NCBI GenBank assembly: GCA_038239345.1
Contig: JBBSEX010000014.1
Span: 77,418-141,417 of the forward strand
Direction: 5' to 3'
DNA length: 64,000 nucleotides
Source: JBBSEX01 sp038239345
GTDB taxonomy: Bacteria; Acidobacteriota; Terriglobia; Bryobacterales; Bryobacteraceae
Numbering within the stretch: position 1 is the first letter of the stretch; every line of letters starts with the position of its first letter. Shown here in pieces: positions 15,899 through 24,484 of the stretch. Made by a program: the position numbers and the translations under genes. The notes below the pieces were generated by a model. It did not search any database. It worked only from the letters and a program-made list of their open reading frames with translations, and had not been told where the DNA came from.

Positions 15899-17449
15899 TC
15901 AGTGAGCGGGCTCGGAGGGCAGCGAGAAATGAAATGCGGAGCCGGTGCCCACCTGCGATTCCACCCAGATGCGGCCTCCAAGACGATTAACAACGCGTTG
16001 GCAGATTGCCAGCCCGATGCCGGTACCCGGCCGGTCAGCGCCATGCAGCCGGTAGAAGATATCGAAAACCCGGTCGAAATATTTCGGGTCGATGCCCATT
16101 CCGTTATCGCGCACCACGAAGTGCCAGCAATCATCTTCCTGATCCGCCGATATGCTGATTGCCGGCCGTTCTTCGCTGCGATACTTTATCGCATTGCCGA
16201 TCAGATTCTGAAAAAGCTGGACCAGCAGAACCCGATCGCCGATGATCGTCGGCAATGGGCCCGATCTAACGATCGCATCGTTGTCGCAAATCGGCCCTTC
16301 CAGATGGCGCAGTGTTTCTTCCATCACCGCGTCGCATGAAATCGGTTCCAGCTTCTGCGCCTGTGTACCGACTTGTGAGTAAGAGAGCAGATTTTGAATT
16401 AACTCGCTCATGTGGCGGGAAGCGCCAACCGCGAGGTCCAGCATCTCCCGGGCCTGCTCGTCCAGATCCTTATCCAGCTTCCGGGCCAGCAGTTGTAAGT
16501 AAGACACCACAGTGCGCAGAGGCGATTGAAGATCGTGCGATGCAGCGTAAGCGAAGCGGTTCAACTCTTCATTTGAGCGTTTTAGTTCGCGGCTGATTTG
16601 TTCCATTTCGCGCGAACGCTGGCGCTCCTGATCCTGCAAACGCGACCGTTCCAAAGTGGCGAAGATGCGCGCCCGCAATAAAGCAGGCTGAAATGGTTTG
16701 GTGAAATAATCCTCAGCTCCGTGTTCGATGCAGGTGCCCACGCTCTCCAGTTCGTCCGATGCCGACACCATCACTACCGGAACATTGCGAAGGTTGTCAT
16801 TGCTCTTTATTTTGTCGAGTACTTCCAGGCCACTGAGACCGGGCATCACCACATCCAGCAGCACCAGGTTGAAATGATCGTGGTCCAATTTCGAAAGGGC
16901 GGTTTTTCCGTCGATAGCGGTTTCAACAGAAAATCCTTCCCGGGCCAATTGCCGGGCCATCATTTCCAGGTTGGCTTCATTGTCATCGACCACAAGCAGG
17001 TGGCCCGATACGGTAACGCGCCGCGCCGGTGATTTGAACGCCGCCGTAGGGCGCACAGGTGAAAGATTGTCCCCCTGCACGAACGACAAGAGTTCGCCAA
17101 CGGCGGTGCTGATTCGAAACAGGTCTGTGAGTACGTTAACTTTTGACGATTGAATCAGGCTTGCAATTGACGCCACCATCTGTAACACCGGCGTGTGAAT
17201 ATCCGCTCGCAGGCGATCGACGTCCGGGGTATTGTGCCCGGGGGACAGCCGAACTTCCAGAGAGCTAAGGATCACTTGCGCATCCGCGCGGATGGCCGTC
17301 AACAGCCGCGTGGCTTCCTCACTGCTGGAAATGCCCTCCTCTTCGAGCAGCATTTCGCTGTAACCCAAAATGTGATTCAAGGGCGTTCGCAGAGCATGAC
17401 GCAAGTCCCCGAGATTGGTCGCGACACTGATTTCCGATCGTACGTCCAT
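15899..17449 (-). CDS. Hybrid histidine kinase with internal receiver domain (half HisKA - REC - HisKA - HATPase)
   Basis: 516 aa, no membrane segment, so cytoplasmic. Order: an N-terminal dimerisation/phosphoacceptor-like segment LRHALRTPLNHILGY (H18) without its own ATPase, a linker, a complete receiver domain (about 150-270; LLVVDDNEANLE, LVLLDVVMPG, YFTKPFQP), a coiled coil, a second HisKA with SHDLQSPLRTVVSYL (H305), and an HATPase domain (N box NLIGNAIKYRSEE, G1 DNGMGIDP, GTGIGLAICQRV). It probably phosphorylates the response regulator encoded next. The start lies 9 bases after the stop of the upstream kinase gene (17459). Confidence 0.9.
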   Translation of the reverse strand: MDVRSEISVATNLGDLRHALRTPLNHILGYSEMLLEEEGISSSEEATRLLTAIRADAQVILSSLEVRLSPGHNTPDVDRLRADIHTPVLQMVASIASLIQSSKVNVLTDLFRISTAVGELLSFVQGDNLSPVRPTAAFKSPARRVTVSGHLLVVDDNEANLEMMARQLAREGFSVETAIDGKTALSKLDHDHFNLVLLDVVMPGLSGLEVLDKIKSNDNLRNVPVVMVSASDELESVGTCIEHGAEDYFTKPFQPALLRARIFATLERSRLQDQERQRSREMEQISRELKRSNEELNRFAYAASHDLQSPLRTVVSYLQLLARKLDKDLDEQAREMLDLAVGASRHMSELIQNLLSYSQVGTQAQKLEPISCDAVMEETLRHLEGPICDNDAIVRSGPLPTIIGDRVLLVQLFQNLIGNAIKYRSEERPAISISADQEDDCWHFVVRDNGMGIDPKYFDRVFDIFYRLHGADRPGTGIGLAICQRVVNRLGGRIWVESQVGTGSAFHFSLPSEPAH

Positions 17450-17458
17450 ATGGAAGGG

Positions 17459-20400
17459 TTAGTCCCGCACCCGGTTGGATTGCTGCGCAGATTTATCCTG
17501 AGCCGCGTCTTTCGACAAGCATTGCGCAACCAAGTCGCGTATCTCCTTGAGGAACTCCTGTTGATTATACGCGCCCTTTGTTAAGACTGCTTGGACGTTG
17601 CCATTCAGGCGGCTTCGTTCCTCGGGCGTAATATCTTTCGCCGTAATGACAACGATCGGAATAGCTCGCCACAGCTCGTTTTTACGGAGCGCACGCGTGA
17701 ATTCAAAACCGTCCATTCGCGGCATCATCAAGTCCAGAATTATCAGTTCCGGAACTTTCTCGGCGATGCGTTCCAGGGCCACGGCTCCATCCTCGGCTTC
17801 CGTCACCGTCCAGCCCGAATCTTCCAAAACCCTGCGGACCAGGCGCCTGACGGATTCGTCATCCTCAACCAGCAACACAGGGCAAGGCGGATTTTTGCAG
17901 TGATATTTTTGCAGGACCGCGGTAAGGCGATGACGCTCCACCGGTTTAGTTAGGAACTCGGACGCCCCTAGCGCATAACCCAACTGCTCATTATCGACCA
18001 TCGTGCACATGATCACCGGAATCGACGCCAGTTCCGGGTCGCTCTTCAAAGCGCTGAGAACGGCCCACCCGTCCATACCCGGCATCATTACGTCAAGGGT
18101 AATCACGTGTGGCCGTACTCGCCGGGCCAACTCCACGGCTTGCACACCGTTGGAAGCCAAAACGGGTTCAAACCCTTCGCTGCGCAGGAAGCGAGCCATC
18201 AGATCCCGGGCAGCCATATCATCGTCCACCACCAGTACCAAATTGTTATTGGCGCGTGGGCCTAACGCATCGTCAAGCGCCATTTCGGTGGACACTTCGG
18301 GCATCCGCACGGGGAGTTTAACCGTGAACGAGGAACCCTTGCCGGGCTCGCTCTCGACGAAAATATCACCGCCCATCATTTGGCAAAAGTGCCGCGTAAT
18401 GGCCAGTCCAAGGCCGGTCCCGCCGAAGGGTCGCGATGTGGAAGATTCAGCCTGTGAAAACGGTTCAAACAAACGCCTCATGTTGTCCGGCGCGATTCCG
18501 ATTCCCGTGTCGGTCACTCGGAAATGAATCCAGTCGCCATCCTCCGCCGACTCGCGTGTCACCTTAAGCGTAACTTGACCGTCCTTCGTGAACTTCAACG
18601 CATTGGAGATGAGATTGAACAAACTCTGGCGCGTCTTCGTCAAGTCGGCGGCCATCTCGCCTAGCGCTGTTCCGAACTCCACCGTATATTGATTTCCGCT
18701 CTTCTCCGCTAACGGCCGCATCGTATTGGCGACTTCGGTAATGAGCGACTGCACCTCAAACACCTCGACATATAGCTCCATCCGTCCCGCTTCGATCTTG
18801 CTCAGATCCAGGACGTCGTTAATCAGCGATAGCAGGTGCCGGCCGGCGCTATGAATCTTGTCCAGATCCGTGCGCATCGAGGGCAGGGCTAGGTCGCCCA
18901 CCTCTTCCTGCAGCATCTCGCTGTAGCCGATGATCGCGTTGAGCGGGGTCCGCAATTCATGGCTCATATTAGCCAGGAATTCGCTCTTCGCTCGATTTGC
19001 CACGTCGGCTGCAGTCTTAGCCTGCCGAAGTTCTTCTTCGTTCTGCTTGCGGTCTTGAATGTCCGTGTTCGTCCCCAACCATTTCACGATGCGTCCGTTC
19101 GGCTCGCGCATGCTGATGGCTCTCGCAAGGTGCCAGCGGTAACTCGTATCGAAGCCCCGGCGCAGTCGAAACTCAACTTCATATAGATCGCCGGTCTGAA
19201 GCGAATGAGTCCAGCGCTCGATCGCCGCAGGAAGGTCGTCCGGGTGAATAACGGAAGTCCAGCCAGCTCCTACAAGTTGATCGGAGGTCATTCCAAAGTA
19301 ATTGGAAGTTTGGACATTCACGTAATCCAAAAGACCATCCGCCTTCGCCGTCCAAACCTGTTGGGGCATCGCCTCCGCTAATGTCTGGTACGCCTCTTGC
19401 GCGGCATGCACGCGTGAGAGCGTTGCCGCGCGGTCATCCTCAATGGCCCTCCGTTCGGAGATGTCCCGGATGTATGCGGTGAAGAGCGGTGGGCCATCGA
19501 CGGGTATTCGAGTAACTGATAGCTCAACCGGAAATTCGCTGCCGTCCGAACGCATTCCCAAGCTCTCCACACGGCTGTCCATGACAGGTCCGGTACCGCT
19601 CGCGGCGTAGCGCGCCATCCCGGCCGTATGCATCGGCCGTAGCGCCGGAGGAACCAGCAGATCAACCATCGGGCCGTTCAATACCTGCTCGCGGGAGTAG
19701 CCAAACGCCCGTTCCGCAGCCGGATTAAATTCTACAATCCGGCCCTCATGATCCATCGAGACGATACAATCGAGGGCCGTTTGGAGGATCGCCGCTTTGC
19801 GCGTCTCGCTCTCCCGCAGTGCTTCTTCGTTACGTTTGCGCTCAATGAACTGGCCGATCTGATTACCGACGGAAGCTAAAGTATGGAGTAGTTCATCTTC
19901 GGCGGAAGCCGGTTTACGGCTGAAGAGTTCCAGAACGCCAAGCACTTTCCGTCCACTCTGAATAGGGAAGGCGAGTGCGCCTCGCAGGCCGGCCGGCGCG
20001 GCCAGTTCCTGCCTTGTAAACCTGCTGTCGGACCCTACGTCGGCCACCCATACCGCTTGTTCGGTGCTCCAGACGTATCCCGGCAAGCCGTGCCCGCGGC
20101 GAAAGGTCAGGGTGCAACTGGTCGCCACGAAATTTGATTTCTCCAGCGCCGAGACGGTCCAGCTTTCCACGCAACGCAAAACCCCCTTCTCCACGTTCCA
20201 GAGCAGGCCCACCTCAAACGCCAGACTCTCGCCGATTACCGATAGTAAATCGTGCGCGGCATCGTGCAAACTTGGGGCATCGGCCAGAACTCGACTTACC
20301 GCGTACTGCACGGCCACCCGCCGCTCGGCTTGCTTCCGCTCCGTGATATCCAGAAAGGTGACCACCGCGCCCTGCGCCGCCGAGCCTTCCATCAGAGGCG

Positions 20401-21124
20401 CCGACGAGTATTCGGTAGGGAAACTGCTACCATCCTTACGCCACAGAACTTCATCCGCTATGGAACAACCTTTTCCGGTCCGAAACGACTGGAAGATCGG
20501 ACATTCGCCTTCAGGGTATGGATCGCCGGAAGCTTTGGTGTGATGCACCGTCCGGTGCATGTTCACGCCGACCAATTCTTCCGGATCATAGCCCAGGAAA
20601 TTAGCGCCGGCGATGTTGATGAACGTGCAGTTTCCCTGCAAGTCAAGACCATAGATGCCGGCCAGGGCGGAGTTGATCAGCGCAATCTTATCTCGCTCCC
20701 GCTCGGCCTTATCGTCTCGCGTCGCCTGGACACTCTTGTCGGCGCGTTGCAAGCGGAATTCCGTAATCGCCAGATCGGCAAACTCCCGCAATAGAGCGAG
20801 TTCGTCCGGCGAGTAATTCCGGGGGCTGCTGTGAAAAACGGCCAGACACCCGAGGATTGCGCCTTCGGCATTGATGAGAGGAACGCCAGCCGCGCCCGCT
20901 TCACTGGAAACAGTAGCCGCTCCGCCGGATATAACGCTCGAACAAAACGATTGTTCCTCAGCCGATGACGTAGCGGGCCATGCGTCGGCGGAGAAGTAAA
21001 GCAGGCCTTTGGGCGTCTTCACTACCTTCGCGGCGAGCCGGGTGATGCGATCCAGGGCCTCCCTCGAAGCTTTGATCGTATCCATTGGCAACGTGCTGTA
21101 TGGCAAAGCTTGCGGGTCTGTCAT
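17459..21124 (-). CDS. Multi-sensor hybrid histidine kinase (GAF-PAS-GAF-PAS-PAS-HisKA-HATPase-REC-REC)
   Basis: 1221 aa soluble sensor kinase. Rough layout: GAF-like 15-125, PAS 145-265, GAF 275-430, PAS 440-565, PAS 590-710, HisKA with phospho-acceptor H722 (MSHELRTPLNAIIGYSEML), HATPase about 835-945 (NLISNALKFTKDG, DTGIGIAPDN, GGTGLGLAI), receiver 1 about 965-1080 (DVMMPGMDGW) and receiver 2 about 1095-1210 (ILDLMMPRMDGFEF). No membrane helix, so the signal is cytosolic: a ligand, light or redox state through the PAS/GAF set. First gene of a three-gene phosphorelay operon. ATG 21124 has GGAG just upstream. Confidence 0.92.
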   Translation of the reverse strand: MTDPQALPYSTLPMDTIKASREALDRITRLAAKVVKTPKGLLYFSADAWPATSSAEEQSFCSSVISGGAATVSSEAGAAGVPLINAEGAILGCLAVFHSSPRNYSPDELALLREFADLAITEFRLQRADKSVQATRDDKAERERDKIALINSALAGIYGLDLQGNCTFINIAGANFLGYDPEELVGVNMHRTVHHTKASGDPYPEGECPIFQSFRTGKGCSIADEVLWRKDGSSFPTEYSSAPLMEGSAAQGAVVTFLDITERKQAERRVAVQYAVSRVLADAPSLHDAAHDLLSVIGESLAFEVGLLWNVEKGVLRCVESWTVSALEKSNFVATSCTLTFRRGHGLPGYVWSTEQAVWVADVGSDSRFTRQELAAPAGLRGALAFPIQSGRKVLGVLELFSRKPASAEDELLHTLASVGNQIGQFIERKRNEEALRESETRKAAILQTALDCIVSMDHEGRIVEFNPAAERAFGYSREQVLNGPMVDLLVPPALRPMHTAGMARYAASGTGPVMDSRVESLGMRSDGSEFPVELSVTRIPVDGPPLFTAYIRDISERRAIEDDRAATLSRVHAAQEAYQTLAEAMPQQVWTAKADGLLDYVNVQTSNYFGMTSDQLVGAGWTSVIHPDDLPAAIERWTHSLQTGDLYEVEFRLRRGFDTSYRWHLARAISMREPNGRIVKWLGTNTDIQDRKQNEEELRQAKTAADVANRAKSEFLANMSHELRTPLNAIIGYSEMLQEEVGDLALPSMRTDLDKIHSAGRHLLSLINDVLDLSKIEAGRMELYVEVFEVQSLITEVANTMRPLAEKSGNQYTVEFGTALGEMAADLTKTRQSLFNLISNALKFTKDGQVTLKVTRESAEDGDWIHFRVTDTGIGIAPDNMRRLFEPFSQAESSTSRPFGGTGLGLAITRHFCQMMGGDIFVESEPGKGSSFTVKLPVRMPEVSTEMALDDALGPRANNNLVLVVDDDMAARDLMARFLRSEGFEPVLASNGVQAVELARRVRPHVITLDVMMPGMDGWAVLSALKSDPELASIPVIMCTMVDNEQLGYALGASEFLTKPVERHRLTAVLQKYHCKNPPCPVLLVEDDESVRRLVRRVLEDSGWTVTEAEDGAVALERIAEKVPELIILDLMMPRMDGFEFTRALRKNELWRAIPIVVITAKDITPEERSRLNGNVQAVLTKGAYNQQEFLKEIRDLVAQCLSKDAAQDKSAQQSNRVRD

Positions 21125-21318
21125 CCTACTCCGTGCCGGGCTGGCGAAGCTCTTCCCACAAGGCTTTCGCTGTGATTCATCAACTTTTTGATAAACCTTA
21201 TTGTAGTATGTCTGCCTCTTGGGCTGTCCGCGCTTCGGCGGGCCGTCGAAGGCCTGCTAAAGACGAAGGGATGTACCTTCGCGAAGGAATATGTCATTGT
21301 CGAATTAGGGAGTTGACG

Positions 21319-24141
21319 TTGCCTTCTAATACGCGAATAATTCTGTTGATCGCTAGCGCACTGTCATGTGCGCCGTCGTGGTCACAACATGCGCCACCGG
21401 TCCCGGTCGATCAAACCGTGGATGCGCTTCCCTTACCGATCGACCAAGGTGCGAGTGCGATCTTGCAAAGCTTGCGGAAGCTCCAGACACGAGCCAGTAT
21501 TTTGATGATCACCGCGCATCCCGATGATGAGGACGGCGGCATGCTGGCTTATGAATCCCGCGGCCAGGGCGCCCGCGCCAGCCTGATGTCGTTGACTCGC
21601 GGGGAAGGCGGCCAGAACGTGATGAGCAATGATTACTTCGACGCGCTTGGCGAGGTTCGCTCGCAGGAATTGTTGAAGGCGGGGCGATACTACGGCGTTA
21701 AACAGTATTTTGGACGCGTCGCCGATTATGGTTTCTCAAAGACGAAAGAGGAAGCGCTGGATAAGTGGGGCCATGAGCGAGTTTTATATGACGCCGTGCG
21801 CGTGGTCCGCATGACTCGTCCTTTAATCGTGACGTCGGTATTTGTAGGCGGCCCAACCGACGGTCATGGGCATCATCAGATTGCCGGAGTTATGGCGCAG
21901 GAAGTATTCAACGCAGCTGGCGATCCGAACATGTTCCCCGATCAAATCAAGGCGGGCTTGCTGCCGTGGAAACCCTTGAAGGTCTACGAGCACATGCCGT
22001 TCGCAATGGTCAGTGAGAAAGGCATGTACGATTACGCCACCGGCCGCTTCGTCCCCGTGCGCTTTTACGATTACGTCAGTAAGAAATGGATCGAAGGCAT
22101 GCTGTCGGCCGACGTGGAAATTCCTTCCGGCGACTACGATCCGCTTTTCGGGCAAAGCTACGCGCAGGTCGGTCGAACGGGCCTGAGTTGTCAGAAGACC
22201 CAAAATGGCGGGACGGATCCCCTGGCTGCCGGTGAGTTCAATTCGGTTTATCACCGCTTCGCTTCCATCACGGCCGTGACCGGAAAAGAGCAATCGTTCT
22301 TCGATGGTATCGACACATCGCTACTGGGCATCGCGACTCTGGCGAAAGGCTCCGATGATAAATTTCTCAAGGTCGGCTTAACCGCTATTGCTGCCGACGT
22401 GGCCGAGGCTACGGCGAAGTTTAATCCCAATCAAACCGACCTTATCGCGCCGCACCTGGCCCGCGGATTGAAGCTGACCCGGGCATTGATCGAACAGGTA
22501 CAGGCCAGTAATCTTCCGCCGCAGGCCAAGTATGACGTCGCCTTTGAACTGCGCGTTAAGGAAGAACAATTCAACGATGCCTTGTCTCGAACCCTGGGAA
22601 TTTCCATGCTCGCGCTGGTAGCGACGGAGAAGGATTTAACCGGCCCCTACGCCGCGTGGGCGGGACTTCCAGAGGGTTTTTCGATGGCAATTCCCGGGCA
22701 GCAGTTCTGGGTAAAGGTAACTGTGACGGGGCAGAATACAAGCCCTGTACAGATCGAAAAGCTGAACCTGAAAACGTGGGATGGAACTACATGGGACATG
22801 GAAGCGACTGGCGATTCCGCCGTATCCCTGCTGAAAAATAAGCAGAATATCCGGCGCTTCAAAGTAACGGTAGCGAAAGATGCGCCTTATACGCGGCCCT
22901 ATTTCTCTCGTCCCGATCTGGAGCAGGCGTGGTACAACATCTTGGACGAGAAAAGCCTGAACCTGCCTGCCAGCCCCTATCCGCTCTCCGCCGATCTTGA
23001 AATCATCTATGAGGGGGTGGCCGTGCACGTGTCCCAGGTTGTGCAAAGTGCACGGCACGCCGTCGGTGCCGGGGCAATCCTCGACCCGTTACTTGTGGGT
23101 CCGCCAATCGGAGTGTCGATGTCGCCCAAAGCTGGCATCATTCCGCTGAGTGGATCCAAGCTGATGATGTCCGTTTTCCTGCGCAATAACGTAAAAGGCG
23201 AAGCAGCGGGGACCGTCAAGCTTGCACTACCAGTGGGCTGGACGTCCACTCCAGCAAAGTCCGACTTTGCGTTTCTGAAAGACGGTGAAGAAGAGCGTTT
23301 CAGTTTCGAGGTCACGCCTGGGAAGCTGGAGCCGAAGATGTACAAGGTTACCGCGCTCGCCGAATACAAGGGCCAGAAGCTGGATCAAGGCTACACGCTT
23401 ACCGGCTATGAAGGGTTGCGCCGCTATCCGCTTTATTCGTCGGCGACCTATCAAGCTAGTGGCGTCGACGTGAAGGTCGCCGAGGGCTTGCGCGTAGGGT
23501 ACGTAATGGGAACCGGCGATGATGTTTCGAGGTCGCTTGAAGAGATCGGCGTACATGTGCAGTTTTTGTCCCCACAGGACGTCGCGTCCGGCGACTTGTC
23601 GAAATACGATTCCATCGTTCTGGGTGTCCGCGCATATGCCGCGCGCCCTGAATTGATCACCAATAATGGACGTCTGCTGAATTATGTGAAGAACGGCGGT
23701 GTTTTACTCGTGCAATATAATACCGGGCAATTCGACCATAACTTCGGGCCATACCCGTACACCTTGACCAGCGATCCGGAGAAGGTGGTGGACGAAACGG
23801 CGAGGGTTACGTTGCTGATGCCCGACCATCCTCTTCTGACGTGGCCGAACAAGATCACGTCGGCTGATTTCGACGGCTGGGTGGAAGAGCGCGGCCATAG
23901 CTTTATGAAGCAATGGGACACGCATTATGAAGCCCTTACTGAAACCCACGATCCCGAGCAGGACCTGCAAAAGGGCGGATTACTCTATGCGCGTTATGGC
24001 AAAGGTGCGTACGTTTACGGTGCTTATGCTTTGTACCGGCAACTGCCCGAGGGCGTACCGGGAGCCTTTCGATTGTTCGCCAATCTGATCAGCCTCTCGC
24101 ACAATCCGCAAGTACAACGGCCGGTCGCTATCGCGGAATAG
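21319..24141 (+). CDS. Large secreted PIG-L (LmbE) family deacetylase
   Basis: About 940 aa from TTG 21319, which is preceded by TAGGGAG; an ATG at 21271 is also possible, and the frame is open back to 21085. A signal peptide (IILLIASALSCAPSWSQ) is followed by a PIG-L domain with the zinc-binding motif ITAHPDDEDGG (about residue 67) and GPTDGHGHHQIAG. These domains remove N-acetyl groups from GlcNAc-containing substrates. The middle part (about 430-720) is made of beta-sandwich modules, and the C-terminal 200 residues (DSIVLGVRAYAARPEL... GGVLLVQYNTGQ) look like a class-I amidotransferase/ThuA-type Rossmann domain. Likely periplasmic. Its 3' end overlaps the convergent DUF190 gene by 14 bases. 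Confidence 0.85.
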   Translation: MPSNTRIILLIASALSCAPSWSQHAPPVPVDQTVDALPLPIDQGASAILQSLRKLQTRASILMITAHPDDEDGGMLAYESRGQGARASLMSLTRGEGGQNVMSNDYFDALGEVRSQELLKAGRYYGVKQYFGRVADYGFSKTKEEALDKWGHERVLYDAVRVVRMTRPLIVTSVFVGGPTDGHGHHQIAGVMAQEVFNAAGDPNMFPDQIKAGLLPWKPLKVYEHMPFAMVSEKGMYDYATGRFVPVRFYDYVSKKWIEGMLSADVEIPSGDYDPLFGQSYAQVGRTGLSCQKTQNGGTDPLAAGEFNSVYHRFASITAVTGKEQSFFDGIDTSLLGIATLAKGSDDKFLKVGLTAIAADVAEATAKFNPNQTDLIAPHLARGLKLTRALIEQVQASNLPPQAKYDVAFELRVKEEQFNDALSRTLGISMLALVATEKDLTGPYAAWAGLPEGFSMAIPGQQFWVKVTVTGQNTSPVQIEKLNLKTWDGTTWDMEATGDSAVSLLKNKQNIRRFKVTVAKDAPYTRPYFSRPDLEQAWYNILDEKSLNLPASPYPLSADLEIIYEGVAVHVSQVVQSARHAVGAGAILDPLLVGPPIGVSMSPKAGIIPLSGSKLMMSVFLRNNVKGEAAGTVKLALPVGWTSTPAKSDFAFLKDGEEERFSFEVTPGKLEPKMYKVTALAEYKGQKLDQGYTLTGYEGLRRYPLYSSATYQASGVDVKVAEGLRVGYVMGTGDDVSRSLEEIGVHVQFLSPQDVASGDLSKYDSIVLGVRAYAARPELITNNGRLLNYVKNGGVLLVQYNTGQFDHNFGPYPYTLTSDPEKVVDETARVTLLMPDHPLLTWPNKITSADFDGWVEERGHSFMKQWDTHYEALTETHDPEQDLQKGGLLYARYGKGAYVYGAYALYRQLPEGVPGAFRLFANLISLSHNPQVQRPVAIAE

Positions 24142-24484
24142 CGGGCGGCGGTTTCGGCTCATGGTGCATGGGCGGAATCAGCTCCACGTCCGACAAAAAC
24201 ATCAGGCCGTGACGCACCATCGCCCGAATCGCGGGAATCACCGTCGTCCGTAGAGCCTCTTCGCGATGAACCACGGATATAGTAACGGGGCGGTCGTCGG
24301 AGATGCCGAATAGTTGCTCGCGATGCAGCCGTTTTTGATGACTTCCAAAGCCCATAATGCCGCGCTGTACGGTGGCCCCGGGAGTCTGCAGTTGAATCAG
24401 CCGCCGCGTAATGGCCTCATAGAGGGATGTGTCTTCCCATCGATCTGTTTCGCCGATAACGATTACCAACAGCTTATGGCTCAC
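24128..24484 (-). CDS. DUF190 (PII-like) protein
   Basis: 118 aa. KLLVIVIGETDRWEDTSLYEAITRRL and TVQRGIMGFGSHQKRLH are the hallmark of DUF190 proteins, which fold like PII signalling proteins and are often found beside the fluoride channel gene crcB. GTG 24484 is preferred over the in-frame start at 24505: AAGGGGA lies 6 bases upstream and the overlap with the upstream metal-pump gene is then only 11 bases. In this operon it follows the CzcA-type pump, which suggests a regulatory or sensing role for metal efflux. That is inference. Confidence 0.85.
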   Translation of the reverse strand: MSHKLLVIVIGETDRWEDTSLYEAITRRLIQLQTPGATVQRGIMGFGSHQKRLHREQLFGISDDRPVTISVVHREEALRTTVIPAIRAMVRHGLMFLSDVELIPPMHHEPKPPPAIPR

